Positions 27,923-36,519 of a DNA stretch of 64,000 nt are shown one piece after another. A model generated the notes under the pieces. That model was not told the origin of the DNA. It saw only the letters and a list, made by a program, of their open reading frames with translations, and ran no database searches. Both the position numbers and the translations under genes were made by a program. Every line of letters starts with the position of its first letter. Position 1 is the first letter of the stretch. The DNA is from Planctomycetota bacterium (lineage in GTDB: Bacteria; Planctomycetota; UBA1135; GCA-002686595), in the NCBI GenBank assembly GCA_028823345.1, contig JAPKBR010000004.1, positions 1 through 64,000 of the forward strand, written 5' to 3'.

Positions 27923-28539
27923 CAGGCAGCCTCCTCAGGTTCAAAATCAGCAGTCCGGCGTCGCGCAATGTAAACCGCTGCGACCAGGGCCACTGTCAGC
28001 AAGAAAGCGGCCAACTCGAACGCCACCACGTATTGCTCCGGGTGAAGGAATGCCAAGCCCACGGACTGGTCTTGGCTGGTCATTGGGGTCAGCTCTTCCA
28101 CGGGCAAGACCGCAAGAGACTCGGTGGCGTCCATAACGTGCTTCCAAACCAGGCTTGCGCCGCCGAGCACAAGCACCAGAGTTCCGCCGATACGGGGCAG
28201 GCTGCGCTCGCCAAGATCCGGCGGAGTGAGCATCACACCGAAGAGGATCAGGGCCAAAATGCCGCCCACATAGATCAGGATCTGGGCCATGGCGAGGAAG
28301 TCGCTGCCCAGCAGCAAGAACAAACCAGCCACACCCATGAAGGTCGCCATCAGCGAGAACGCGCTGCGCACCACCGATCGTTCCCAGATGCACATCAAGG
28401 AGCCGGCGATGGTGAAGGACGAGAAGAACCCAAAGGCCATGCCCTCGGCTCCATGGGACACCAAGCCGTAGCCCACGCTCGTCAGAATCGCGAGGGTCAA
28501 TAGGCCGTAGAAAGCACGCTGTTGATGCAGGATGCTCAT
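27922..28539 (-). CDS. nuoJ: NADH-quinone oxidoreductase subunit J
   Basis: This 205-residue membrane subunit has five hydrophobic helices and the family segment AQILIYVGGILALILFGVML in the third helix, near the pi-bulge region of the E channel. A soluble C-terminal piece ends ARRRTADFEPEEAA. It overlaps both neighbours by one base and is encoded between nuoI and nuoK. Confidence 0.96.
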   Translation of the reverse strand: MSILHQQRAFYGLLTLAILTSVGYGLVSHGAEGMAFGFFSSFTIAGSLMCIWERSVVRSAFSLMATFMGVAGLFLLLGSDFLAMAQILIYVGGILALILFGVMLTPPDLGERSLPRIGGTLVLVLGGASLVWKHVMDATESLAVLPVEELTPMTSQDQSVGLAFLHPEQYVVAFELAAFLLTVALVAAVYIARRRTADFEPEEAA

Positions 28540-29078
28540 CAGGACTTAGCCCCATCCCCATTTTCAGTAGCGGCTTTCTCCGCAGCTTTCGCTGCCTTCT
28601 CCGCGTCCTTGACCTTCTTCTTCTCTTCGGCTTCGCGCTTGCGCACTCGGGCGTCCGGGGACATCCCCTGGAAGGACAAGAGGTCGAATTTCAACTCACT
28701 GCGGTCCTCGACCACCAGTGCGAACTCCGTGCCCATGTGAATGCAGTCCTTCGGGCAGGGATAGACGCACAGCTCACAGAACATGCACTTCTGGTAGTCG
28801 AGGGTGAAAGACACCCACTCGAGCTCCTTGCCATGCCGAATGGCGTCCATCTCGATGCAGTCAATTGGGCAAGCGCGCGCGCAGGCCAAGCAATCGATGC
28901 ACTTCTCTTGCTCAAGGTAGTGGATCCCGCGATAACGATCGGGGATAGGCAAGCGCTCATCGGGGTATTGAACCGTGATTGGCTTGCGGAGCAAGTATTT
29001 GCCCGTGATACGCATGCCGACCACAGTCGACTTTAGCGTATCCCAAACGTCTTGAAAATATCGATTTGCGCGGACCAT
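28539..29078 (-). CDS. nuoI: NADH-quinone oxidoreductase subunit I (2x[4Fe-4S])
   Basis: This peripheral-arm subunit carries clusters N6a and N6b. Two complete CxxCxxCxxxCP sites are visible: Cys60-63-66-70 with Cys74, and Cys98-101-104-108 with Cys112. It passes electrons towards NuoB. The last about 35 residues form a charged Lys/Ala/Glu tail (EEKKKVKDAEKAAKAAEK), an unusual extension probably forming a helix or coil. It lies 1 bp from nuoH and overlaps nuoJ by one base. Confidence 0.97.
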   Translation of the reverse strand: MVRANRYFQDVWDTLKSTVVGMRITGKYLLRKPITVQYPDERLPIPDRYRGIHYLEQEKCIDCLACARACPIDCIEMDAIRHGKELEWVSFTLDYQKCMFCELCVYPCPKDCIHMGTEFALVVEDRSELKFDLLSFQGMSPDARVRKREAEEKKKVKDAEKAAKAAEKAATENGDGAKS

Positions 29079-29079
29079 C

Positions 29080-30231
29080 TTAGGAGAAAATCAGGTGTTG
29101 CAGCGCCTCCCATGAGGCGGCGCCAAGGACACAGAACAGGGCTAATGGCGTGAGATACTTGTACCCCATGGTCATCACTTGATCGATACGCACGCGGGGT
29201 AAAGTCCAGCGCAGCCACATCATCAAGAAGATGCCAACAAAGCCTTTGAACAGCACGGTGCCGAAGCAAACCAAGCTGAATACCAGCGAGGTGTCTTCCA
29301 TGCCGGATGCACGCAGAGCGCCGGTCAAGGGGCTTTCGAAGCCACCGAACCAGAAGAACGCGCCAAGGACGCTCATGAGCAACATGGCGGCGTATTCCTC
29401 GAAGAAGAAAAACGACCAGCGGATGCCGGAGTACTCGGTCATGAACCCCGCAACCAGCTCGGACTCGGCTTCGGGCAAGTCGAATGGTGCGCGCTTAGTT
29501 TCAGCCAAGGCAGCGACCACATAGATCAAGAAGGCGGGGATCAGGAAGGGGTTGGTGAAGATTGCCCACTTCATGCCGAACCAGCCGGACTGCATGGCGC
29601 TGGCCTCGGTCAGGCTGAAGGTGCCCAGCACGAAGAGAGGCGCCAGGAGCGACAAGCCCAAGGGAATCTCGTAGGCCACCACTTGGGCCGCCTCGCGCAT
29701 GGCGCCATAGAGCGACCACTTGGAAGCCGAGGCCCAGCCGGCCATCACCACGCCGATGGTTGTGGTGGATGAAAGGGCCAGGATTGCAAAGACGCCTAAG
29801 TCCATGCGACCAAACCACCAGTCGTAGGAGAGGGGGAAGGCAACCATGGCCCCAAAGATCGAGCCCAGCACGATGGCCGGCGCAATCCAGAACAGGGTCC
29901 GATCCGCATCCTTGGGAATCATGTCTTCCTTGAGCAGCAGCTTGACTCCGTCCGCGAGGGACTGGGCCCAGCCATGCCAACCGCCCGCGTACATGGGGCC
30001 AGTCCGGCACTGGATGTGGCCGGAGACCTTACGCTCCATCCACACACAGAACATGACGAGCACGCTCATCACCGCCAAGAAGATCGACATGCCCAGCATG
30101 ACTCCGCCGAAGGTCACGACCCACCCGGGAATCATCTCGGGAAGGGGCAGCCACTCGAGAATGCGCACGAAGACATTGCTGTCCGGGTGAACCGGATGTC
30201 CCAGCACGGCGTCTGCTTGCTCTTGAATCAT
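29080..30231 (-). CDS. nuoH: NADH-quinone oxidoreductase subunit H
   Basis: This 383-residue heel subunit of the membrane arm has eight or nine helices. It forms the quinone chamber with NuoB and NuoD. Characteristic segments are ERKVSGHIQCRTGPMYAG, AETKRAPFDLPEAESELVAG and FMTEYSGIRWSFFFFEEY. It is about 50 residues longer than the E. coli protein, mainly at the N terminus. The start overlaps the stop of nuoD by 4 nt. Confidence 0.97.
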   Translation of the reverse strand: MIQEQADAVLGHPVHPDSNVFVRILEWLPLPEMIPGWVVTFGGVMLGMSIFLAVMSVLVMFCVWMERKVSGHIQCRTGPMYAGGWHGWAQSLADGVKLLLKEDMIPKDADRTLFWIAPAIVLGSIFGAMVAFPLSYDWWFGRMDLGVFAILALSSTTTIGVVMAGWASASKWSLYGAMREAAQVVAYEIPLGLSLLAPLFVLGTFSLTEASAMQSGWFGMKWAIFTNPFLIPAFLIYVVAALAETKRAPFDLPEAESELVAGFMTEYSGIRWSFFFFEEYAAMLLMSVLGAFFWFGGFESPLTGALRASGMEDTSLVFSLVCFGTVLFKGFVGIFLMMWLRWTLPRVRIDQVMTMGYKYLTPLALFCVLGAASWEALQHLIFS

Positions 30232-31457
30232 CGGTCTGTTTCTCCGATCACGATGTCCGTTGAGCCGATGATCGCAACCGAGTCAGCCAACAAGGTGCCA
30301 GGCATGAGCTCTTCGACCACCGCAATGTTGGTGAAGGAGGGCCCACGCACTCGACAACGGACGGCAATCTTGCCCCCGTCGGAGTGCACATAGTGCCCCA
30401 GTTCTCCGCGCGGGTTTTCGATGCCCACGTAGGCTTCTCCCGCGGGGACCTTAATCACCTTGGGAATCTCGCCGATGATCGGGCCGTCTTCGATGACTCC
30501 CAAGCACCAGCGTACGAGCTTGATGGACTCCATCATCTCTTCAACGCGCACATAGAAACGGTCCCAGCAATCACCCAACTCGCCTTTCTCGCCGGAGCCC
30601 ACGGGAACCTTGAAAGCACCCGCTTCATAGGCCTCGCCATAGGCCATGTAAGGCATATCCCGGCGCAGGTCAAAGTCCACCCCGCTGCCGCGCAGCATGG
30701 GGCCGGTCAAGCCGAAGTCGATGGCCATATCCTTGGGGATCACGCCAACGTGAGCGGTTCGCTTGATGAAGATGTGGTTGAGCGCCAGCAAATCGCGGTA
30801 CTCCTTCCATTTCTCCTCGAACACATCGCAGAAGTGCCCGACCTCCTTCAGCCAGCCGGGAGGCGCGTCATTGAAGACGCCGCCGATGCGGATGTAGGAA
30901 TAGGTCAGACGCGCGCCGCAGATCTTCTCGAACAAGGATTGGATCCACTCGCGCTCGCGGAAGGCATAAAGGAACGGGGTGATCGCGCCAATGTCCAAGC
31001 CATAGGTGCCATAGGCCACCAGGTGCGAAGCAATCCGGTTTAGCTCCACGTTGATCGTGCGCAACAAGACCGCGCGACGGGGAATCTCTAGGCCCGGCAT
31101 GAGCGCTTCCACGGCCATGCTGTAACCCAAATTGTTGTTCATCGCCGCCAAGTAGTCGTAGCGGTCGGTGTAGGGCAGGTATTGCAGCCACTCCACGTTC
31201 TCGCCGATCTTCTCGGCGCAGCGGTGCAGATAACCCAAGTGCACCTGAGAACCTGTTACTAGCTCGCCGTCACAGCGAATCAGAACTCGCATCACCCCGT
31301 GGGTCGCTGGGTGCTGGGGGCCCATGTTGACCTCCATGTCCGAGGTCTTCACGTCAAAGAAGAATTCTTCCTCGCCGCTGGACAGGGTGCGTCGCTCTTC
31401 CGTGCGATAGGAGGACTTGTGCTCCTTCTCGGGTGTGTTTGAGGTGGAATTACTCAC
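30228..31457 (-). CDS. nuoD: NADH-quinone oxidoreductase subunit D
   Basis: This is the 49-kDa-type subunit that forms the quinone site with NuoB, and it is related to hydrogenase large subunits. MGPQHPATHGVMRV near the N terminus is diagnostic, and the C terminus ends with the STDIVIGETDR segment. The GTG at 31457 is chosen because it overlaps the end of nuoC by only 8 nt, while the longer frame to 31523 would overlap far more. The product has 409 residues. NuoC and NuoD are separate genes here, not fused as in E. coli. Confidence 0.96.
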   Translation of the reverse strand: MSNSTSNTPEKEHKSSYRTEERRTLSSGEEEFFFDVKTSDMEVNMGPQHPATHGVMRVLIRCDGELVTGSQVHLGYLHRCAEKIGENVEWLQYLPYTDRYDYLAAMNNNLGYSMAVEALMPGLEIPRRAVLLRTINVELNRIASHLVAYGTYGLDIGAITPFLYAFREREWIQSLFEKICGARLTYSYIRIGGVFNDAPPGWLKEVGHFCDVFEEKWKEYRDLLALNHIFIKRTAHVGVIPKDMAIDFGLTGPMLRGSGVDFDLRRDMPYMAYGEAYEAGAFKVPVGSGEKGELGDCWDRFYVRVEEMMESIKLVRWCLGVIEDGPIIGEIPKVIKVPAGEAYVGIENPRGELGHYVHSDGGKIAVRCRVRGPSFTNIAVVEELMPGTLLADSVAIIGSTDIVIGETDR

Positions 31458-31965
31458 AGGAGATTCCGTGGTACTCGGTGGGGAATTCGTAATCCTTACG
31501 CAGGGGGAAACCAGCCCAATCATCGGGCAGCAGGATCTTGCGCGGGTCGGGGTGGCCTTCGAATGTGATGCCGAACATTTCAGAGCACTCGCGCTCGTGC
31601 CAGTTGGCGGCGCGGTAGACCGCAGTGGCGGAAGCGATGCTGAGTGCGCTCTTAGGCAAGTGAGCCTTGATCGCCAGACGATGGCGGTACTTCAAGGAAA
31701 GCAACTGAATCAAGACCCATAGGTCGTCCCCATCTGCTGCGGGGTCGGACGCGGTGAGATCGATCAGCAAGTCAAATTGCAGCCGGGACTCGTCGCGGCA
31801 AGCCGTAAGGAGGGGCACGATCTCGGCCGGGTCCACCAGCAGGAAAGGCATACCCGCGCGGCCGGGGTCTTTCTCCTTCTTGTTGGCCGGCCGCGGTTCA
31901 TCGCAGCCCAATAGACCAACTACGCCGGCGGCCTTCAGAGTGTCGTGGATCGCTTGGAGTTCCAT
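31450..31965 (-). CDS. nuoC: NADH-quinone oxidoreductase subunit C
   Basis: This 171-residue 30-kDa-type peripheral subunit has the diagnostic signature ANWHERECSEMFGITFEGHPD and LRKDYEFPTEYHGI at its end. It bridges NuoD and NuoI and carries no cofactor. The gene lies 30 bp after nuoB and overlaps the start of nuoD. Confidence 0.96.
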   Translation of the reverse strand: MELQAIHDTLKAAGVVGLLGCDEPRPANKKEKDPGRAGMPFLLVDPAEIVPLLTACRDESRLQFDLLIDLTASDPAADGDDLWVLIQLLSLKYRHRLAIKAHLPKSALSIASATAVYRAANWHERECSEMFGITFEGHPDPRKILLPDDWAGFPLRKDYEFPTEYHGISCE

Positions 31966-31995
31966 GCTTGGTTGATTGGGTGAGCGCCTAGGCGA

Positions 31996-32496
31996 TCAAA
32001 GAGTGTGCGCGGGGCGACGGATAACCGGAGTACGCTTGATCTTCTCTTGGAGCTTCATGAGACCCTCGAGGAGCGCCTCGGGGCGCGGGGGACATCCGGC
32101 GATGTAAACGTCGACGGGAATGATGCGGTCAACACCCTTCATCACCGTGTATCCGTACTTGAAGTAAGGGCCGCCACCAGTGGCGCAGGCGCCCATGGCG
32201 ATCACGTACTTAGGGGAGGGCATCTGGTCGTAAAGTCGCTTGACGCGCTCGCCCATTTTAAAGTTCACCGTGCCCGCCACGATCATCAGGTCCGCTTGGC
32301 GAGGAGAAGCGCGGAATGCGCCCGCGCCAAAGCGGTCAAGGTCATGGTGCGCAGCTCCCACAGCCATCATCTCGATGGCGCAGCAGGCCAGACCAAAGGT
32401 CATGGGCCAAATGCTGTTCAACCGTGCCCAGTTGAGAAGCCAATCAACCTTTGTGGTCAGGACGTTGTCGTCGAGGGACTCTTCTAGTAAACCCAT
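31996..32496 (-). CDS. nuoB: NADH-quinone oxidoreductase subunit B
   Basis: This subunit carries the terminal N2 cluster. All four ligands are visible: the tandem Cys38-Cys39 in GLACCAIEM, Cys104 in [11 protein letters not shown] and Cys135 in [13 protein letters not shown]. Its 166 residues are normal for the family. It passes electrons to the quinone in the NuoD pocket. Confidence 0.98.
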   Translation of the reverse strand: MGLLEESLDDNVLTTKVDWLLNWARLNSIWPMTFGLACCAIEMMAVGAAHHDLDRFGAGAFRASPRQADLMIVAGTVNFKMGERVKRLYDQMPSPKYVIAMGACATGGGPYFKYGYTVMKGVDRIIPVDVYIAGCPPRPEALLEGLMKLQEKIKRTPVIRRPAHTL

Positions 32497-32520
32497 TTGT
32501 GTTCCTATATTCCTTGGAGC

Positions 32521-33018
32521 CTAGGCGGCGTCCTCGTCGGGGTCGGAATCGGAGTCAGATGACTCGTCGGTAAGTGTGCCGATGTCCGGAATCGAAGTGC
32601 TCTCGCGCTTGCCCGTGGGCACATAAGCTTCCTTCGTCCAAGTGAGGATCCAATCCAGGTCACCCTTGACCCAAACCGCGACCAATCCAAAGAAGAGGAT
32701 GGTGACGAACATGAAGCCCTTGGCCAGTGCCCAGAGGCCGATCTCCGGAATCTCGAATGCCCGGTTCAAGACCATGGCCCAAGGAAAGAGGAAGGCGATC
32801 TCAACAGCGAAGATCACATAGATCAACGCGACCGTGTAGTAGCGGATGTCAAACTGAATCCACGAGCTGCCAATGGCCTCTTCACCGCACTCGTAAGTTT
32901 CAAGCCCGTCCGTGCCTTTTCGCTTGGGCCGAACCAGCGAACCAAGCGTCAGGTTGACGATGACGAACAGGAAGCCCACCACGAGGAAAACCAGAACATT
33001 CAGGTAGTCAAAATGCAT
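32521..33018 (-). CDS. nuoA: NADH-quinone oxidoreductase subunit A
   Basis: This three-helix membrane subunit opens the operon. The loop after helix 1 holds the diagnostic GLETYECGEEAIGSSWIQFD with its cysteine, followed by YTVALIYVIFAVEIAFLFPW. The 165-residue product from the ATG at 33018 is longer than usual because of a soluble C-terminal extension ending in a very acidic stretch (DESSDSDSDPDEDAA). The longer frame to 33153 is rejected because the domain starts at MHFDYLNVLVFLVV. Confidence 0.96.
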   Translation of the reverse strand: MHFDYLNVLVFLVVGFLFVIVNLTLGSLVRPKRKGTDGLETYECGEEAIGSSWIQFDIRYYTVALIYVIFAVEIAFLFPWAMVLNRAFEIPEIGLWALAKGFMFVTILFFGLVAVWVKGDLDWILTWTKEAYVPTGKRESTSIPDIGTLTDESSDSDSDPDEDAA

Positions 33019-33790
33019 GGCTGGTTTGGACTTGGGGGCGGGGGGATGTGGTGGGACGCCCAGCGCTGCAGAATGCCGTATCCCCTTGAGAAGCAAGGAG
33101 ATGTGGTGTTTTGTCGCACCGCCTATGTCGTAAGACAGAGGGCGAAGTTCCAACTCAGGTTCGGTGGGGATTTCGGGAACTCGGGCGAGAGTCTAGAGGG
33201 GTGTCCGTGAACGGTCAAGCGAGGTGGCTCTTTCGGTCGCATCTTGTCGCAGAAAAATGACCAGGTGAAACCACGAGGCCCTTGAAAGGGTCTCTCCCTG
33301 CGGCCCTTTTTTCTCCTACGCGCCCCGCCCCGCCAGACATGGAAATGCATACCCAAGCCCCCGGCCAGAGCATCCGAGGCGCGCCCCTTGAGGTCGAGCC
33401 AGAGATACCGGCCCTCCGGGCACCGCACCGCCCGTGGTCCTCAATCCTCGCCCCACCCGCCCTGGGGGCCTCCGCATTGGTCTACTTTGGGGTCCCAACC
33501 CTGCTTTCCCTGCCCCCATTTGGGGGCAGGGGGGAGTTTTCCTGGTTGGGCTCTTGGCTTGAGTGCATACAAGACACGGGATGGAGGTCCACCTTGGCGC
33601 TTTTCCTGGGCCTGGTGGCATTGCGTATATGACCGGGGGTGCCTCGTAGGGTTTTCCCCTATAGACGAAATGGGCCGATGGGGTTATTCTATTTCCCTCG
33701 CGCGGACTTCTATGTACCGCCGTACGACTTCCCTGGCAGGGCCCACGAGGCCCCCAGTTGCCCCAACGATCTGCGCGAGACATTTATCAA
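33019..33790. other. Long divergent intergenic region upstream of nuo
   Basis: I support no gene in these 772 bp. Short frames exist on both strands, for example 33282-33632, but none shows a family. It should hold the nuo promoter on the minus strand and the promoter of the plus-strand gene at 33791. Visible structure includes a 24-nt near-perfect palindrome at 33508-33531 (CCCTGCCCCCA-TT-TGGGGGCAGGG), a 9-bp hairpin with one G-T pair at 33276-33295, and the shared GCCTCGTA/GGGTTTTCCCC element at 33641-33659. Confidence 0.6.
33641..33659 (+). promoter_or_regulatory. Shared intergenic element (copy 2)
   Basis: GCCTCGTA is followed directly by GGGTTTTCCCC, matching the sequence at 6149-6171 except that four bases (TATA) are missing between the halves. 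It lies about 131 nt before the start of the radical-SAM-like gene. Confidence 0.4.
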
Positions 33791-34534
33791 ATGACCATTA
33801 CAGCTACCGTTTCGCCCATTATTTATGGGCCGTTCACCACCCAGCGTCTGGCGCGAACCCTGACCATCGACCTTTGCGCAGCCCGCAACCACATGGTCGT
33901 TTCCAAGGACAGCACGCTTCCCCGCTCCTCGCTAGTGGTGACCACCGCCGCCACGCGCATCATCGAGCTCTCCAAGGCCGGCGAGAAAGTCAAGAGTATC
34001 GTGATCATCGGCTCAAGTGCCGACCCCACTGAGCACCCGGACCTGCGCGAGGCCAGCGAGAATTTCCGCACCCTCTGCAACAAGTGGTTCCCCCGGGCCA
34101 AGCTCTACATCCAAAGCAACTGCGCCAACATCGGCGCCGTTGATGTGCGCGCCGCGCTTTCGATCTACGACCGCATCCTAGCCCGTTTCGAATGGGGCAC
34201 GACCAAGACCTACAGCGCTCTAACCGGTGGCAAGTCCACCGACTATGCCGTTCTCGTCAAGGACCTACACTACTTCGATAACCTGATCGTGATGGCCAGC
34301 ATCTACCGCGGCGACCAGGACAACAGCACGGACAACGAGGTCAAGGCTTGGATCAAGCGCTTGGCCGAGATCAAGCCCAACTCGATTCAGATTCTGAAAG
34401 GCCTGCCCTTCAACCCCAAGGAGCGCAAACTGCGCGCCGCGCCCACCGGCACGATCAAGAAAATCGTCGAGCGTATTGGGGAAGAAACGGGCCTCGCGGT
34501 TTCGGTGCATGAGGACGAAAACCTGATGCGCTAG
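33791..34534 (+). CDS. Radical-SAM-like protein lacking the cluster cysteines
   Basis: The 247-residue product follows the layout of the COG0731-type radical SAM family. YGPFTTQRLARTLTIDL (12-28) matches the usual YGPVPSRRLGxSLGIDL opening. IIGSSADPTEHPDL (72-85) matches the GxGEPTLHPDL turn, and the ends of later strands match too (FEWGTTKTYSALTG, RLAEIKPNSIQIL). However, the CxxxCxxC cluster loop expected about residues 33-45 is missing; the only cysteines are 29, 96 and 111. It is therefore probably not a cluster-dependent enzyme. Its role is unknown. The start at ATG 33791 is preferred over TTG 33758. A perfect terminator-like repeat follows. Confidence 0.7.
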   Translation: MTITATVSPIIYGPFTTQRLARTLTIDLCAARNHMVVSKDSTLPRSSLVVTTAATRIIELSKAGEKVKSIVIIGSSADPTEHPDLREASENFRTLCNKWFPRAKLYIQSNCANIGAVDVRAALSIYDRILARFEWGTTKTYSALTGGKSTDYAVLVKDLHYFDNLIVMASIYRGDQDNSTDNEVKAWIKRLAEIKPNSIQILKGLPFNPKERKLRAAPTGTIKKIVERIGEETGLAVSVHEDENLMR

Positions 34535-34561
34535 GGTCCGAATCCGAGCCCCAAGAGCCTC

Positions 34562-34601
34562 CCACGCGGGAGCTCCCAGATCACTGGGAGCTCCCGCGTG
34601 G
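34562..34601. terminator. Perfect 18-bp inverted repeat after the radical-SAM-like gene
   Basis: CCACGCGGGAGCTCCCAG and its exact reverse complement flank a 4-nt loop (ATCA), 28 bp after the stop codon. It is the strongest hairpin in the window and a likely terminator, although only a short T-run (TCGTTT) follows. Confidence 0.8.
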
Positions 34602-34666
34602 TCGTTTGGGGCTCCCTCATCGCCCTGATCGCACCATAAGAGGCAAGACTCCCGGCAACAGGGCCG

Positions 34667-35323
34667 ATGGTCCAACAGGGGAGGCGCGCGGCCTCGCCCA
34701 TTCCCAACCCTGGACCCCTAGTGATTCTGCTCCTCCTCGCCTCCCTTAGCGCCCCTTCGGCCCACCTGCCGACCCTCCCCACAGCCCCTTCCCTCCAGGC
34801 TCCAGGCAGCGCATTTCAATACACCTATCTGGAAGTTGGCCTGGGCCGCGAAGATAGCACAGAGGCCGACTCCCTGACTCTTGGTGCCTCCCTTGAGTTC
34901 AACGACACCTGGTTCGCGCGCTTCGGATACGGACTAACGTCTGTAGAGATCGCGCCCCTCAGCTTGGATACAACATCCCTGCAGGTCGGTCTCGGTCTGC
35001 ACACGATACTCGCCAAGCAAATCGACATGTATGGGGTCGCGTCCTATGTGGACTACAGCTTTGATGCGACGGTTGGCGGGGTGGATATTGGTACACCCGG
35101 CGTCGACGGATTCAGCTACGAGGTAGGTACCCGCATACACGCATCCTCATGGCTTGAGCTCGACCTCAGCTACACGGTCATCGACGTGGATGACTTTTCA
35201 ACCCCGGACAGTCTCGGGATAAACGCCTTGATCGATGTCACTTCCGCCATTTCCTTCAGCGCCAACTACAGCACCAGCGACGACAGGGATCTCCTGGGAG
35301 TCGGCCTGCGCTTTCACTTCTGA
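34667..35323 (+). CDS. Predicted outer-membrane beta-barrel protein
   Basis: The 218-residue product has an N-terminal hydrophobic export signal (PLVILLLLASLSAPSAH). About eight alternating amphipathic strands follow (YTYLEVGLGRE, TWFARFGYGLT, SLQVGLGLHT, YGVASYVDYSF), and the last residues are GVGLRFHF, the aromatic C terminus that beta-barrel proteins use for assembly. It is most like small OmpA/OmpW-type barrels. No ligand can be assigned. It stands alone between two terminator-like repeats. Confidence 0.7.
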   Translation: MVQQGRRAASPIPNPGPLVILLLLASLSAPSAHLPTLPTAPSLQAPGSAFQYTYLEVGLGREDSTEADSLTLGASLEFNDTWFARFGYGLTSVEIAPLSLDTTSLQVGLGLHTILAKQIDMYGVASYVDYSFDATVGGVDIGTPGVDGFSYEVGTRIHASSWLELDLSYTVIDVDDFSTPDSLGINALIDVTSAISFSANYSTSDDRDLLGVGLRFHF

Positions 35324-35359
35324 TTCAGCCGGCCACGTCGATACTGAACGCCAATGCAA

Positions 35360-35391
35360 GAGGCGCCAGATACGAATGCATCTGGCGCCTC
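35360..35391. terminator. Perfect 12-bp inverted repeat between convergent genes
   Basis: GAGGCGCCAGAT and its exact complement flank an 8-nt loop between the beta-barrel gene and the end of the SPFH operon. A bidirectional terminator is likely. Confidence 0.7.
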
Positions 35392-35421
35392 GAGCAATCT
35401 TGCCGAGAAATCTACTTGGCC

Positions 35422-36519
35422 CTATTCCTTTCCAGTGCCAACCAACAAGCGCACTAGGGCGTCGATGTCGATCACATTGGGGACGTCGGGGTCGTTAGAG
35501 TTCAGGGTGACGGACTCGAAGTTCAGGTTCTCTGCCGCGTCGCGGGCCTGAAGGATGCGGCCACCAACGGTGTCGAGGGCAGCGTTCATCAGCTTATCTC
35601 GCAGAGCGCCGGCCTTGGTCACGGCCAAGTTGCCCTCCGCGACCAGCACCTCATATTCCGCATCCACAGTGGCCCGAGCCCTTAGGTTGTACTCGGCGGA
35701 CTCGCCCAACACCTTGGCCACCTTGACCTGGTTATCCGACTCGGCTTCCTGAATTTGCTTGTCCCAGGTGGCGACGAGCTCCTTCACCTCAGCTTCGGTG
35801 ACTTTTTCGATCTTGCCGGTCTTCGCCAAGGCCTCTTCCACATTCTGCAGGCTCTTTTCGAGCAAAGCCAGCTGTTGCTTCAACTGACGGTCCTGCAGCT
35901 TGCGCTCGTAGGTATCGGGAAACCGCACGGCACGAATCAGCAGCCGGTCAGGAGTGATGTGGAACTTGCGCAGAGCCTTTTGTAGGACTGGTAGGGTGTC
36001 CTTAGCGCGCTGCAGACGAATTTCCGTATTCACGAAATCCTCAGGCGAAAGCTGAGCGAGCTCTTCTCGCAAGACGCTTTGCACTGTGGACACCACACGC
36101 TCTTGGTAAGACGTCTGAAGGCCTTCGGCCACCAGCAGGTTTGCCTCGTCTTCGATGATGCGATAGGTCACGGTCACATCGATGGCAGCCGTGTTGTTGT
36201 CCTTAGTACGAATGTCCAAGGGCAGCCGACGCTGAGAGTTCCGCGTGCCAACAACAAACATCCCGCGTCCCGATTGATGAGCATCCGTCTTGCTAAAGGT
36301 CAAAAAGTGCGAGCGTCGATCCAAGCGGTGCCATTTATGGACACCCACAACTCCCAAGTGGATTCCGGGCTGGAAGTCCACGGTTTCGACACCCGAACCC
36401 CACGCACTAGCACGTACGCCGATTTCACCCGGGTTGATTTTGACGGTTAGGGCGGCTGAAAGGGCCACCGCTAGAACAGCAAGGACCAATAGGCCGATGA
36501 TAGGTTTGGTGGGATTCAT
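35422..36519 (-). CDS. SPFH/band 7 domain protein, HflC-like
   Basis: The 365-residue protein has one N-terminal transmembrane helix (PIIGLLVLAVLAVALSAAL). A band 7 domain with VKINPGEIGVRASAWG and an internal TKDNNTAAIDVTVTYRI strand follows. A long Lys/Glu/Ala-rich coiled coil spans about residues 215-300 (LKQQLALLEKSLQNVEEAL). Such proteins form large ring-like membrane scaffolds, often as HflK/HflC partners of FtsH. It overlaps the upstream SPFH gene by 4 nt, so the two are coupled and probably form a hetero-oligomer. No protease gene is adjacent. Confidence 0.85.
   Translation of the reverse strand: MNPTKPIIGLLVLAVLAVALSAALTVKINPGEIGVRASAWGSGVETVDFQPGIHLGVVGVHKWHRLDRRSHFLTFSKTDAHQSGRGMFVVGTRNSQRRLPLDIRTKDNNTAAIDVTVTYRIIEDEANLLVAEGLQTSYQERVVSTVQSVLREELAQLSPEDFVNTEIRLQRAKDTLPVLQKALRKFHITPDRLLIRAVRFPDTYERKLQDRQLKQQLALLEKSLQNVEEALAKTGKIEKVTEAEVKELVATWDKQIQEAESDNQVKVAKVLGESAEYNLRARATVDAEYEVLVAEGNLAVTKAGALRDKLMNAALDTVGGRILQARDAAENLNFESVTLNSNDPDVPNVIDIDALVRLLVGTGKE

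Noticed and set aside
33282-33632. 116-codon frame with one hydrophobic stretch upstream of the nuo region
   Set aside because: No recognisable domain or ribosome site, and it spans the palindrome at 33508-33531; it is not annotated as a gene.
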